Numbered from the stretch's first letter, positions 46,154 to 57,286 are shown. The stretch is DNA of 64,000 bases from Aphrocallistes beatrix (GCA_963281255.1 OY725499.1:2995148-3059147), one strand, 5' to 3'. Notes: generated by a model from the letters alone, not told the origin. Numbers and translations are program-made.

Positions 46154-46930
46154 ATGGACCCATACACCTCTTTACAAGTGCATATTCTGATAGAGAAGCT
46201 AAACTCACAGTTCCAACAATTCGGATTTGAATTCCATCCATTCCTTGTCTCCTGGTATAACGCTAAGGTCAGTTCTGTGTTCGAATTGAAATACAACCCA
46301 GAAACTCTCTCCATTCTTGTCACTTCAACTCCTTCAATGTTTGAAAGAATGTTCCTTCCTTTCTTAAGGACTAAACTGGATCCCTCGTGCACAAGAGATC
46401 CTATTGACCAGGCCGTCCAAGAGAAACTAGGAGAAATGAAATATATCCTAACTGAAAACGTAACTGAGATAATATATGACTTCGAATTGCAACCAAATCG
46501 CGCTCCTAAGATCCTAATGCAAACCGCGGGTCATATATCAGGAGCGGCGTACTATTATCAGAGGTCTGATGTACCCGCACATACATGGGGGAACGAAGAA
46601 AACATTTATGGAGTATCTATGCACCCAAAATTCGGAGGTTGGTTTGCATTCCGTGCTGTTGCCATCCTGAATATCTCAGCACCTGACCTGTTGCCTAGGT
46701 TACCATCAGACTGTGTAAAGAGTAATGAGAGAAAGATAGAACTTTTGAATAGGTTTAATAAGCAGTGGCAAGATTGGACGTATAGAGACATGTCTGATGA
46801 AATTGTAGAGAAGTATTCTGATAAGCAAAGGTTATACTTTGGAACAGAGCCTAAATACAGAGGGGAAGTTGTGAAACAAATGGTTGGAGAGGGAGTGGGG
46901 CAAGATTGCAATACGAAACCTATTATTTAG
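46154..46930 (+). CDS. MMACHC: Cobalamin-processing protein MMACHC (CblC)
   Basis: A cytosolic B12 chaperone that removes the upper ligand of cyano- and alkylcobalamins before delivery to methionine synthase and methylmalonyl-CoA mutase. 258 residues in one exon, matching the conserved core; the disordered C-terminal tail of the human protein (282) is shorter here. Landmarks are FGFEFHPFLVSWYN near the start, DPIDQAVQEKLG, HISGAAYYYQRSDV, MHPKFGGWFAFRAV with the cofactor-binding-region His, and WQDWTYRDM. The start is the ATG at 46154. It is intronless. Confidence 0.95.
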   Translation: MDPYTSLQVHILIEKLNSQFQQFGFEFHPFLVSWYNAKVSSVFELKYNPETLSILVTSTPSMFERMFLPFLRTKLDPSCTRDPIDQAVQEKLGEMKYILTENVTEIIYDFELQPNRAPKILMQTAGHISGAAYYYQRSDVPAHTWGNEENIYGVSMHPKFGGWFAFRAVAILNISAPDLLPRLPSDCVKSNERKIELLNRFNKQWQDWTYRDMSDEIVEKYSDKQRLYFGTEPKYRGEVVKQMVGEGVGQDCNTKPII

Positions 46931-47167
46931 AGCAAATTCCAGATACAAATTTTTAGAAATCATTACATGCTTCATCAGGAGCTTAGATTAAAAGCAAATC
47001 CATTACAAATCCTATTCATCCGTTTTATATGAATTCTTTCAATGTATATTTCTTATCCATAGATATGATATATATCTGAAAGTTAATTAGATATTACTGA
47101 TTTAATTTAAAATGCCTATATGAGGAATATGAATATAAAACTATCTAAGTCCTAACATATCTAGAAA

Positions 47168-48016
47168 ATGAATTCATTACAAGATTCGGAAGATTCAGGG
47201 ATCCTGACCTTAAAGATTCTAGAACTAGAACTTCGTTCACAACATAATGGAGAAGCGGAGCCTAGCGCTTCTACCAGCGCACAGGAGGATGCATTCGACT
47301 ACGGGGCCCTCGCACCTCTCCAGGAAGGCGAGGACACCCAGTCACTCTCAAACTTCTTCAATCTCCTCTCCAAAGCTCTCCCCATCGATCAGGTCAAAGT
47401 CATGTTGCAGCAGGAGTTGGAGCGAAGAAAGAAATCACTGCTCAGCTACCAGAGCAAATGCAATGAAGCTGAATACATGCAGCCTATACTAGCAGGTCAG
47501 GAAGAAGCACTTCATCTGAAACGGAAGGGAATAAGCGAGGAGATAGAAGAGAATAATAACCGATTGAAACTCATCTCTTCTGATTACGACATGTCCAAGG
47601 ACGAGCAATTTAGTTTAGAGAAACAGATCGAACAGACGAGACAGAATGTGAAGAAGCTAAAGCGGAAACTCGAATGTTGTGATAAGATCCAAGAAAACCT
47701 GCTCAAGCTGCCAGATGCGAAAAATCACGCCTCCAATTCTTTGCAGAACACCTTGAATCCTTTAAAACTGATCCCTAACCAAATAGTTGAGGACAGCACA
47801 GACTCATGCCAGCAAACCAACTCCATCACTTCAGGCTACATATCCAGTAACAGCCCTGCGAAATCCCTCAGCTGTGACAACACACAGCTCCGCACTTCGT
47901 CTCTTGACTCTTTCTCCATGAAAAATGAACATTCCCTCAGCGACGGAGAAATTCTAGACTCTGATAGCAGGGACAGCTCTGGGACTGACTCAGATCTAGA
48001 TACTGATGACATGTGA
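47168..48016 (+). CDS. Coiled-coil protein of unknown function
   Basis: 282 residues in one exon; not recognised. Residues about 75-170 form a long coiled coil (LQQELERRKKSLLSYQSKCN, then Lys/Glu heptads to KRKLECCDKIQENLLKL). The N-terminus is acidic. The C-terminal 110 residues are Ser/Asp-rich and disordered, ending SGTDSDLDTDDM, an acidic tail. No zinc-binding motif, signal peptide or membrane segment. The sequence composition is gene-like, and the ATG at 47168 is the first in frame. Confidence 0.75.
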   Translation: MNSLQDSEDSGILTLKILELELRSQHNGEAEPSASTSAQEDAFDYGALAPLQEGEDTQSLSNFFNLLSKALPIDQVKVMLQQELERRKKSLLSYQSKCNEAEYMQPILAGQEEALHLKRKGISEEIEENNNRLKLISSDYDMSKDEQFSLEKQIEQTRQNVKKLKRKLECCDKIQENLLKLPDAKNHASNSLQNTLNPLKLIPNQIVEDSTDSCQQTNSITSGYISSNSPAKSLSCDNTQLRTSSLDSFSMKNEHSLSDGEILDSDSRDSSGTDSDLDTDDM

Positions 48017-48382
48017 CATTCCCCAAATTTCTGTATTTTGTGTAATTCAATTGTGGATAGTTTTTTTGAAAGGATGTGTGACAATTCAATGTTAATATCA
48101 CTGTTTTAGCAATTCACTTAATCAATTGTTCTGTTAAATACTCCAGCAAATTCAAACTACAGTCTGTGTAATATTAGTACCTACATACATAGCATACTCG
48201 CCAATATCCAACTTTTTTTACTCTACAAGTATTTCCCACGAGTTCTACTCTCGTATGTATTCAGGATAGATTCGTTTGGGAAGTTAAAATTTGAAAGTTC
48301 AGATACACTACATTACGTGCGTATAAAATATTATGCCAGATTGTTAATTTTATCCATTTGATTAGAAATTTTATTCCCTGTA

Positions 48383-48655
48383 ATCCTAATTTCCCATTCC
48401 TAATGGTTAATCAGTTTCTAGGTAGAATTATACCATAACTAGAGTCTAGTGGGCAGGAGTGGAGCTACCATCTGAGAGTTGCAGACAGAATGCTATTCAT
48501 TATATTTCATTTTATGAGTGGAAATATGTCTAAACAAGTTAGGTCGAGTATTGGTCAGCCTCTGAATGCAAGCAACAAAGCTTAATTAGCCAACTTAAAA
48601 TCCCTGGGAGATGTACATTGGTGGAACTATTCCCTAAAAGCAAAAGTTCTCCTCT
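48383..48655. repeat. ~270-bp direct repeat, copy 1
   Basis: It matches 49283-49545 with scattered differences: GGAGCTACCATCTGAGAGTT, TTAGGTCGAGTATTGGTCAG and ACATTGGTGGAACTATTCCC are shared. No gene between them. Confidence 0.75.
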
Positions 48656-49282
48656 TTTAATTGTTCGTGGTGTTTGAACATCAAAACATCCTAACTCGCA
48701 AAGATTTCCTGTTTCGATTCTGAACATTGAGGTTAAGATAGCAAGAAAACTCAATGAGTTATGTTTCCAAGGAGATTTAGAAGTAAATTAAAGGATTGGA
48801 GGTGGAAATTTTGCAAAAAAGACCCTTTGTAAGTTGGTGCTCTATTGACTATTTTTAACACCTCAAAATCCCTTCGGGGGCTTGGGGGTTTTATGTTAGG
48901 AAGGTTTAAGTTCTTGTACGAGACATTTTATAAATTTTCAAAATCGATTCATTTTACTGAATGTTAAATTAAGGTTATTGTGCAATGTGCATCCTGATCA
49001 ACATCAACAGGACCATGATGTGTTTCCATCAGAGATAATTGTACTTGGAGTTTTAGACCAAAACGATAACTCTCCCCATAGAAAAAATGGGAATTCCTAA
49101 ATCGCTAGAAATTTAGGGTCAAACGTGAGGAGCCTCAAATCGCTACTGGCCCAAACGCGCTTACACCGGCGCAAAAATCGAATTACACTGCAAACACCTT
49201 TGCTCCTCGGACGATACCAGCAGGCACCTATAAGTGCCGGCCGAGCACCTAGATAAATCCCTGGTTGTGTAATCGGGTAATG
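48656..49282. other. Spacer with a diverged fold-back-element fragment
   Basis: 48775-48965 resembles one arm of the element at 19240-19920 (GGTGGAAATTTTGCAAAAA, CCTTCGGGGGCTTGGGGGTT). No coding frame. Confidence 0.5.
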
Positions 49283-49545
49283 TAATCCTAATTTCCCATT
49301 CCGAATAGTCAGTTTCTAAGTGAATCATAACAACTGCAGAGTAGGAATGGAGCTACCATCTCAGAGTTGCAGACAGTAATGTTGTTCATTATATTTCATT
49401 TTATGGGTGGAAATATCTCTAAACTAGTTAGGTCGAGTGTTGGTCAGCCTCTGAATGGAAGCAAACAAAGCTTAATTATTATAACTTAAACTCCCTGGGA
49501 GATATACATTGGTGGAACTATTCCCTAAAAGCAATAGTTTCTCAG
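49283..49545. repeat. ~270-bp direct repeat, copy 2
   Basis: Partner of 48383-48655. It ends about 230 bases before the 7TM gene at 49777. Confidence 0.75.
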
Positions 49546-49776
49546 CTTTGAATTTAATTACTTGTGAAGATTTCATCATAATAGAATGATTACAAATTAG
49601 ATTTATTAGAACAAAATATATTTGCACCATCTATTTGTGGGTTACGTATTCGTATCTCAGATTACTATTAATGAAATTATCAAGATATAATAGAGGGAAA
49701 ATCTTAAACTTAGCAATCGAATATCATTAGTATAAATATAATATAGTGATATATAATATAGTGATTTAAGTTAAAA

Positions 49777-50901
49777 ATGAGTAAGATCGCACTAAATATA
49801 ATAAAAACTTTGACCGGTATCCTTGGAATACCATTATTATTTATTTTTATAGTTCTCATTATTGGGTGGATTGTTCGCTTCTCTCTTCAGTGTTGGAGAC
49901 TGTGTAAAGAATATCGGACTTGCAAACGAACTCCTGTTCTACATCCCCTCTACTCAGATGTGCAATATCTCTCTAAACAACGGAAACTATACAACCTGAA
50001 AACACACATCACGAAATATTCCCTAATGATTCTCTGCAGTTCTGTTGAATTATCAGCCATTCTTGGTTACATAATATGCGGCATTATTCAGATAAAACTA
50101 TCGGAATTACCAAACCATACCAAGTTATTGTTTGGTGAATTAACTTGCTATCCAAATATTAGGCCTCTTAGATTGTTTGGGAAACAAATAAATATTTTGA
50201 TTCTCAGTATAGCCTTTTGGCTTTCAAATTTACTTCTAAATCTCCTTGGAATTTTATCTCGTTATCTCGCTGCTAGATATCTCAACCATCCTTTCAAACG
50301 AACACTCATCAAGTATATAATATGGTGCCTTCTCCAATGCATTTTCATATTATTCTGTTCTACATCATACACTTGGATTTTATTCGTCTTGTTTGTTCCT
50401 ATCATCGGCATAGTCAACTTGATTCTGTTGTTGAGAGATACGTCCTTTCTTTCTCGCGTACTCAGGTCCAATCTTAGAGATATCCAACTCTACTCCGACA
50501 ACAGAGTATTCTACATTCAGCAACTGTCAGCATTTAAATTCTATCGCGTATTCCGTATTGTATCACTGACTTCACTTTTTCTCAAATTTCTTATTGAAGT
50601 AACCCCGTCTATTGCTGTAATATTTCAAATAGTGTTTCATGACAGCTGCTCTCTACAATTACAGAACGGTGTAAATATATCATTGTCCATCCCAAGCAAT
50701 TTTCGCAGCCTAGCGGGGTATTTAATGATTCCAGTGGAGGATATATTTATCACTTCATATATTACCTTCCTCTGCTTACCTCTATGTGGCATAACATTCG
50801 TTCCAATCATTCTCAAATGCGTGAAGAGGTGCAGAGAGAAAGAAGACCAATATCGGTACAATTATGAGAAACTAAAACCTCTCTTAAAGAACTACATCTG
50901 A
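49777..50901 (+). CDS. 7TM-family orphan membrane protein, copy 4 (diverged, intact)
   Basis: 374 residues, one exon. It shares the family marks with the 17.8-24.6 kb cluster: a basic loop after helix 1, THITKYSLM, SRYLAARYLNHPFKRTLIKY, PIIGIVNLILLLRDTSFLSR, FYRVFRI, and a KCVKRCREKEDQYRYNY tail. About seven hydrophobic segments. The extracellular-type loops (between helices 2-3 and 6-7) are the most different from the other copies and carry Cys residues, as expected if they bind variable ligands. A TATA-like TATAAATATA lies about 45 bases upstream. The function is unknown; receptor is inference. Confidence 0.8.
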   Translation: MSKIALNIIKTLTGILGIPLLFIFIVLIIGWIVRFSLQCWRLCKEYRTCKRTPVLHPLYSDVQYLSKQRKLYNLKTHITKYSLMILCSSVELSAILGYIICGIIQIKLSELPNHTKLLFGELTCYPNIRPLRLFGKQINILILSIAFWLSNLLLNLLGILSRYLAARYLNHPFKRTLIKYIIWCLLQCIFILFCSTSYTWILFVLFVPIIGIVNLILLLRDTSFLSRVLRSNLRDIQLYSDNRVFYIQQLSAFKFYRVFRIVSLTSLFLKFLIEVTPSIAVIFQIVFHDSCSLQLQNGVNISLSIPSNFRSLAGYLMIPVEDIFITSYITFLCLPLCGITFVPIILKCVKRCREKEDQYRYNYEKLKPLLKNYI

Positions 50902-51906
50902 CACTAAGATTACAGCTAAGGATTACATACAATTATATTTTTATCATAGCCAAGTATAGAACCCTTTAGAATGAAATTAGTATGGCATTATGATATTAAG
51001 GTAAGATGTTTGCGATGTGAATGTTCCAGCATATTACACCGTATGTACTTTATTCTCCTGAAATACATGTGAATACTAATAAAATGTAGTAGCTGTCTAA
51101 TAGGAAGTATGAAGTTTGAAACATAACAAAGACGGTAACTAAACCGTCATGACTAGAATATATCCCTGGTTCATGTAATAGAGGGAAGTAAATGGTCATG
51201 GTAAGTAAACCGTAATACAACAGACCGATAAAACAAAAACCTTATACAAACATCATATCCGAGTATGCAATTCAGCTGTCAAAAAGTTGTTATGTCATCA
51301 TTGATTGCGTAATGGCCTCTTTTCAGAGCGGAAAACGCTGCTGTTCTAGCTCATTTAAAATACGTGATATCATTTCTAATGTTTGATTTTTTGAAAGGGC
51401 AACACTAGGAAGGCTTTAATCACAAAAATTTTAAAATTTTGATTGGAATATCTAAGCATTCCTGCGTTGCTGCTATAGAAACAAAAATTTCACTGTTTAT
51501 GCCGCCATAACTCGAAAGAAATCGCTTTCTATCACCTAAAATGACTGAGTTATAGTCAAAATATTGAAATTTCTAATTATAAAAAAAGGTTACAATGACG
51601 TCATAATTCCATGATGATTCGACATTTTCGTCTGAGCTCAGAACTTAGTGGAGCCATAGCCAAAAGACTCCCACATGCCAAAAATCAGCTTTCTCCGCCT
51701 GGCAGGTTCTTCAATCAATTCGTTACATATATATACGTATATACATATAGATTAATCGAGTTTTAATAGTAAGGTTGAATGGGTTATTATCATTTTATAT
51801 GCACATTTTCACACCTTTGGTTAGTATTCTAATACGGTTGCACTATAGCGTATCCACAGAGATTTCTCAATACAATTTATTTTCAACATTTTCTAAATCG
51901 AAGCAG
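50902..51906. other. Spacer with a dispersed repeat
   Basis: 51595-51730 holds the repeat TGACGTCATAATTCCATGAT ... CCTGGCAGGTTCTTCAATCA, also found at 54825-54965 and inverted at 55560-55690. No gene was seen. Confidence 0.5.
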
Positions 51907-52245
51907 GTCAGCTGTACCAACAGGGACAGAAGGAGCATGAGACACAAACTAAACTCCCTACCATAACATTCCAATGTCCCTCCCTAGCAACCATCCAATC
52001 CCAAATTTCTGAGTTTGGAGATGTCGTCACTTGGAAATGTCCCGATTATACGACCAAGAAGAAACCCGTCCTGTCAGCCGTGAAGCTAGGACAGGAAATA
52101 ACGAGCTTAAAGATCCCAGAGGATTAGCATTAGACGAGATAAGTCAGAAAGTCTACATAGCTGATGAAGATAACAGCTATCGATATGAGCATGAAAACTC
52201 GCTGAGTTATGCTCCAAAAAGGAAGATCCCTTTGCAGAACATGTG
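51907..52245 (+). pseudogene. Decayed NHL-repeat protein fragment
   Basis: One frame reads LYQQGQKEHETQTKLPTITF and on to VTWKCPDYTTKKKPVL, then breaks. The adjoining frame from about 52090 gives an NHL blade, LKDPRGLALDEISQKVYIAD, before the sequence runs into repeat DNA near 52190. It resembles coiled-coil/NHL genes like the one at 29000. No intact frame. Confidence 0.55.
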
Positions 52246-53050
52246 ACGATTTTGACACTTAAGTGAAGAATAAGGGAAGTTCTAACAAGTTCATTGCCTA
52301 AAACAAGGCATTTGTGAAAATTTCAAATCGACCTTTTCATCGAATGCTAACCTTTATTAAATACTTTTGTTTGGATAGACAAAAGCATTTGACCAGCCGT
52401 ACCAATACGTAGTCACTGCAACTCGCAAAAGTGTGGTGTGTTTATTAATCAAAGATTATGCCTTCAAATTGTAAGATATAATACTCTAAATTTATAATCT
52501 AGCTAGGCAGCAGAAATAGCTTTTGGAACAATAATCCAAGATTTGTTTGAGATTTACTTGATATAATACACCACCCTTGTTTTAAGAACAATTACTAATA
52601 ATTATCCTAAAAATCATCGGTAAATCAAGGATCTCTAGTTGTTACTCACGAATATATTTGCAAACATTGCTCCATAGCGCGTAAGGTTTCTTGTAATTTG
52701 AGAATTTTTCCACCTCGTCGAATCACAGAGAGAGGGAGTACGACTGGAGCGTTACTACCCAGCAGTGCAGTGGTATAGCAAACCTCCCCAAAGTGGTACA
52801 TACTACTGTCATGAGTAACGTTAGATTCCGGAGTATAGGCGTACAAATAGGATGATCTCGTAGTCCTGTGGTTACTGCTGTAAATAATTAATTGTTAATC
52901 AGCGCCGGCGTCACGGTTTAAGAAAGTGGTCAGGTTTAACCGGAATAACCGGGCTAATTTTTAAAAGTGGTCCGGTTAAAACAGGACCAGTGGCACCGGC
53001 CCAGATTAATGGACTGATAAGCGATTAGGCCAATCTGAATTAGAGCAGAG
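52246..53050. other. Spacer upstream of cystinosin
   Basis: 52190-52360 is part of the fold-back family of 19.2 kb. 52900-53005 has CAGCGCCGGCGTCAC and GTGGCACCGGCCCAG ends like a small hAT-type MITE, without a clear TSD. Any upstream exon of the cystinosin gene would lie here, but I could not place one. Confidence 0.4.
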
Positions 53051-54193
53051 ATGTCATATCTCCACATCCCGGCAGTTCCTCGCCTGAGCATAGGAGACGT
53101 TGGTAACCTCACATTCCACTACAACACAACTAACTCCACGCAGCTCAACATCACCCTATTATCTGGCAGACATGACTTGGTCACACTTAGCCCTTCAAAC
53201 TTCACACTCTCTCCTTCTCAGCACAACTTTACTTCCGGTTACCATGCAGAGACCGCCGGTACAGCTGTATACTCCTTCAAAACCTCTCCCCTCCTAGAGA
53301 CAGGTGACTACCTGCGCATGTCCGTGGTTCATTTCCCCGCGCTAGAGATCCTCGCCACCATCATCGGCTGGGTCTATTTCGCCGCATGGTCCATCTCGTT
53401 CTATCCTCAGGTCTTCCTTAACTTCTACCGTCGTAGTGTGATCGGACTCAATTTCGACTTTCTAGCCTACAACCTGATAGGGTTTGGATGTTACGGCGTT
53501 TTTAATGCTGCTTTATTCTGGTCGCCCGCTATACAAGCTCTATACTTCTCCCAGCATCCTGGGGGTGTTAACCCAGTCCAGCTCAATGACGTCATATTCG
53601 CACTTCATGCATTCCTTATTACGGGTGTAACTATCTCACAATGTTTCTGTTTCAAGCGCGGTAAGCAGAGAATTTCTTTTGTCGCCCTAGCCTTCATAAG
53701 CGCATTCTTCATCACAGGCGTGATTGCGGCGATCGTAGTCTTCGCTAACAGGACCACCTGGCTCGTATTCCTGTACGTGCTCTCCTATATAAAACTCGTC
53801 ATCACGCTGATCAAGTACGTGCCGCAGGCCTATATGAACTTCCGGCGTAAGTCGACAGTGGGATGGAGCATTTGGAATGTAATGCTAGACTTCACCGGAG
53901 GCAGTTTCAGCATTCTTCAGATGTTCATTCTCTCATACAACAACGACGACTGGAGATCGATATTCGGAGACCCAACCAAGTTCGGGCTAGGCCTATTCTC
54001 AATATTGTTTGACATTCTGTTCATGATCCAGCACTACATCCTCTACAGAGTTCCTGGAAAGACGTGTGCGTTCAGGAAACCTTCAGATGCCGAGGCAGAG
54101 GAGGAGATAGAAGATGAGGCAGAGGAAAGACCTCTCATTGGTACTCAGAATGTGCAAGTAAATAAACTAAAGAGTCTGTTAACCTGGAAATGA
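53051..54193 (+). CDS. CTNS: Cystinosin, lysosomal cystine/H+ symporter
   Basis: A 380-residue frame in one exon. The N-terminal luminal domain has six N-glycosylation sequons (such as NLT19, NIT33 and NFT50). Seven transmembrane segments start at about 98. The two PQ loops are SFYPQVFLNF (P119 Q120) and KYVPQAYMNF (P258 Q259), and LDFTGG carries the proton-coupling Asp (D280). The C-tail lacks the vertebrate GYDQL signal but has EERPLI (358-363), an acidic dileucine motif that could serve lysosomal sorting. No signal peptide is visible at MSYLHIPAVPRL, whereas the human protein has one. The true start may therefore be in an upstream exon; an acceptor-like GCAG sits just before the ATG. Confidence 0.93.
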   Translation: MSYLHIPAVPRLSIGDVGNLTFHYNTTNSTQLNITLLSGRHDLVTLSPSNFTLSPSQHNFTSGYHAETAGTAVYSFKTSPLLETGDYLRMSVVHFPALEILATIIGWVYFAAWSISFYPQVFLNFYRRSVIGLNFDFLAYNLIGFGCYGVFNAALFWSPAIQALYFSQHPGGVNPVQLNDVIFALHAFLITGVTISQCFCFKRGKQRISFVALAFISAFFITGVIAAIVVFANRTTWLVFLYVLSYIKLVITLIKYVPQAYMNFRRKSTVGWSIWNVMLDFTGGSFSILQMFILSYNNDDWRSIFGDPTKFGLGLFSILFDILFMIQHYILYRVPGKTCAFRKPSDAEAEEEIEDEAEERPLIGTQNVQVNKLKSLLTWK

Positions 54194-55120
54194 AAGCCTG
54201 GAACGGCGAACATAGCTCAACTAACTAGATTGAACACGCTCTCTCGTAATTTTTATAATTTTTATTAGGCTTATTAACTATATATGCTGCTTGATTATCT
54301 TGTCAAATTAATAAATTCCCAGCTCATTTGATACCTATTTGCCGATGCTATTCATCCATTGCTTCATTATTTATAGTCGTGTATATTATAGTAGAACCTT
54401 TGAACAGGATTTTTCTTAAGGCCGAGCTTGGTGTACAATTTACACCACGATTTGGGTCGGCCGCTGCAGCGTGAGCAAAAGTAATTCCGGGATATATTTT
54501 ATTAATCCTGGGAAATTATTCAATCAATATTACAATTTGTATTTCAACATAACGTATACAATTTTAATGTTAGAATTCATTTTTATATCGATTTATTGAC
54601 TATTGTCCAATTTTGAGTGAGGCATATGATATTGAAAACAATTTGTGAATAGCATCGGTAACTAAATGCAACAGAAAATATGCTTAAAATAATCTGATGC
54701 TCAAATTATGCTCGAATTATGCTCAAACTATGCTCAAATTATGCTCAAACTATGCTCAAATTATGCTCCAACTATGCTCAAAATATGCTCAAATTATGCT
54801 CAAAATATGCTTTTAAAGAAAAGGTGACAATGACGTCATAATTCCATGATGAGTCGACATTCTCGTCTGAGCTCAGAAGCTACTAGAGCCATAGCCAAAA
54901 GACTCCCACATGCCAAAAATCAGCTTTCTGTGCCTGGCAGAGTTTCTTCAATCAATTCATTACGCTTCAAAAAAAATTAAAATTTAAAATTTGATGATTT
55001 TTCGAGTGGTATCGATTATAACAGTAAGACAGACCATAGCCTACTGTACGTGCATAAGGCCTCACAGTAACTTGACTAGGGATGCGGTAGAAGATGGTTG
55101 AACTAATACATGAGCTGCCT
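54194..55120. other. Spacer with an 11-bp minisatellite and a dispersed repeat
   Basis: 54697-54810 is (ATGCTCAAATT)n, about ten copies. 54825-54965 is the CCTGGCAG...TTCTTCAATCAATTC repeat. No gene. Confidence 0.7.
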
Positions 55121-55524
55121 TAAATCATTAACAAAGCACAATAGAGCTTAGGAATGTATTACCAGCATATATAAATATGGTGTCAAAGTACCCATATCCG
55201 TTGTTAAAATTTAGATTAGTCACCATTTGTTGCGCAATAGGTTATATTTGTGACAAATTTGGTGATTTTCAGGTCGTTTAAGGGCACTTCTAAGTGTTTT
55301 TATTATAAAGTTTTCCGCATAGAACCGAGATGTGAATGGGTTAATACGAAAAATTTGGAATTTTTTAATGGAATGTTGCTACATTCCAGTGTTGCTATGG
55401 AAACGTGTTTTGGTCAGTTGGGGTTATATCTTGAAAACCGCGATAGCTAGATATTCAAATGTAATTCCTTTTGATAGCCAATCGACTATCCTTACTATTA
55501 AAACTCGATTAATGTATATTTATT

Positions 55525-55556
<32 letters not shown>

Positions 55557-55945
55557 TGTAACGAATTGATTGAAGAAACTGCCGGACACAGAAAGCTAAT
55601 TTTTGGAATGTGGGAGTCTTTTGGCTATGGATCCAGTAAGTTCTGAGCTCAGAGTCATCATGGAATTATGACATCATTGTCCCATTTTTAAAAGTTAAGC
55701 AATACAGTTATTCGAGCATAACTCAGCCATTATAGGATAGAAGGCTGAAATTTTAATAGAATCTGTATACTAACATACCTCACATATGATGCACTTATCA
55801 TCAAAAAATGATGACTCGTCACTTTTCTATGACGTCATCATTACTTATCAAAATTTTAAAAATTGATAAATTTGGTGATTTTTCGTGCGATATCGATTAT
55901 AACAGTAGGGCAGATGTATTTAGAGATGCCATCTCCCATATAATT

Positions 55946-56057
55946 AACCCTCGCTTGCCACAGGAATGTGTTGCGTCATTTCCTTTTTTTCAATTGGGAA
56001 GCCATAAAAATTTGGGGTATTTACTATAAATAGGAAATACCCCAAGCCGTCCGAGGG
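55946..56057. mobile_element. TATAAATAG MITE, copy C
   Basis: AACCCTCGCTTGCCACAGG start, interior GGGAAGCCATAAAAATTTGG and ACTATAAATAGGAAATACCC, then CCGAGGG at the end. Confidence 0.55.
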
Positions 56058-56080
56058 ATAATTATTAATCATTGGTGACA

Positions 56081-56145
56081 ACAGGCGCCTCCGGCGGACA
56101 CTTTGTGTCCACCAGCCGCGCAGCGAAAGCAAGCGTAGCGCGCTT
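56081..56145 (+). repeat. GC-rich repeat with CAAGCG...CGCTTG hairpin
   Basis: CAGGCGCCTCCGGCGGACAC, AGCCGCGCAGCGAAAG, then CAAGCGTAGCGCGCTTG, which folds on itself. Same family as 37320, 45017 and 62085. Confidence 0.55.
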
Positions 56146-56150
56146 GTTTT

Positions 56151-56294
56151 CTATTAAGTAATAATATCATTTCGACGTCTAAATTCAATGGTTTACAAGA
56201 TATTCGACAAAACCAAATGTGACCAATATGATAATTTGTCGAATATCTCGTAAACCATTGAATTCATACGTCGAATTTATATTTCACTTAATAG
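56151..56294. repeat. Palindromic element with ~60-bp arms
   Basis: CTATTAAGTAATAATATCAT and the CAATGGTTTACAAGATATTC arm are mirrored by GAATATCTCGTAAACCATTG and CACTTAATAGG, with a short loop. Confidence 0.7.
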
Positions 56295-56450
56295 GAAATA
56301 GTCTATTGGCTATCAAATGGAATTACATTTGAATGTCTAGCTATCACGGTTTTAGGTAAGATATAACCCCAACTGACCAAGACACGTTTCCATAGCAACA
56401 CTGGAATGTAGCAACATTCCATTAAAAAATTCCAAATTTTTCGTATTAAC

Positions 56451-56572
56451 AACCTGCGGTTGGCTAAGTGGTTTTTTCTATTTATAGTCAGACCCCAAAC
56501 TTGTATGGCTTCCCCGCCCAAAATGGCTTAAACAGGAAATGACGCTACAAAACACCTCGCCAAGCGAGGGTT
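56451..56572. mobile_element. TATAAATAG MITE, copy B (inverted relative to A)
   Basis: AACCTGCGGTTGGCTAAGTG and CACCTCGCCAAGCGAGGGTT ends, interior CTATTTATAGTCAGACCCC. It interrupts the right arm of the fold-back element. Confidence 0.7.
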
Positions 56573-57286
56573 ATAATTAATCCATTCACATCTCAGTTTT
56601 ATGCGAAAAGTTTTATAATAAAAACACTTAGAAGTGCCCTTAAACGACCTGAAAATCACCTTTTTTTATCCAATTTGTCACAAATATAACCTAATTTGTC
56701 ACAAATATAACCTATTGCGCAACCATATGGTGACTAATCTAAATTTCAACAACGGATATGGGTACTTTGACACCATATTTATCTATGCTGGTGATACATT
56801 CTTAAGCTCTATTGTGCTTTGTTAATGATTTAATGAGTTTTAATAGTAAGGATAGTTAACTTACCATTCATGATTATCATTCAATTCATTTTATGGGGGG
56901 ATTGGAATTATACCTAAAACGTGTGAAGTACCTAAAACTGGAGGGAGAGAAAGTGAGCATTTTAAGTTTGAAATAGTGTTCAATTGAGTGTGAAAGTGGC
57001 ATTTTTGTTCGTAAGGGGGGTACTGTGTGGCATTTTAGGTCTTATTCCTACTTAATACGTTTTAGGTTTTACGTGTAGGTCTTATTCTAGTGACTCCATT
57101 TCATGATTAGCCTAACTATCTCCACAGTTGAGTTAAACCCCAATTAGTCTTGAGGTCAGATCAAGTGAGACCCCACTTTTATGGCTTCCTCACCTAAAAT
57201 GACTTAACCGGAAATGAGTTGGCAAATTCCTAATATTATGGGTTTTAGACTGTCCACTAGCTACATAGTACATAGTGCACTCCAGA

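Larger units (their letters stand above)
55121..56833. mobile_element. 1.7-kb fold-back element
   Basis: Left arm 55121-55485 and right arm 56304-56833 are reverse complements over their length. For example, GGAATGTTGCTACATTCCAG against CTGGAATGTAGCAACATTCC and TTAAATCATTAACAAAGCAC against GTGCTTTGTTAATGATTTAA. A TATAAATAG MITE (56451-56572) has split the right arm. The loop holds another copy of that MITE, a (TA)n tract and a second palindrome (56151-56294). Confidence 0.75.
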
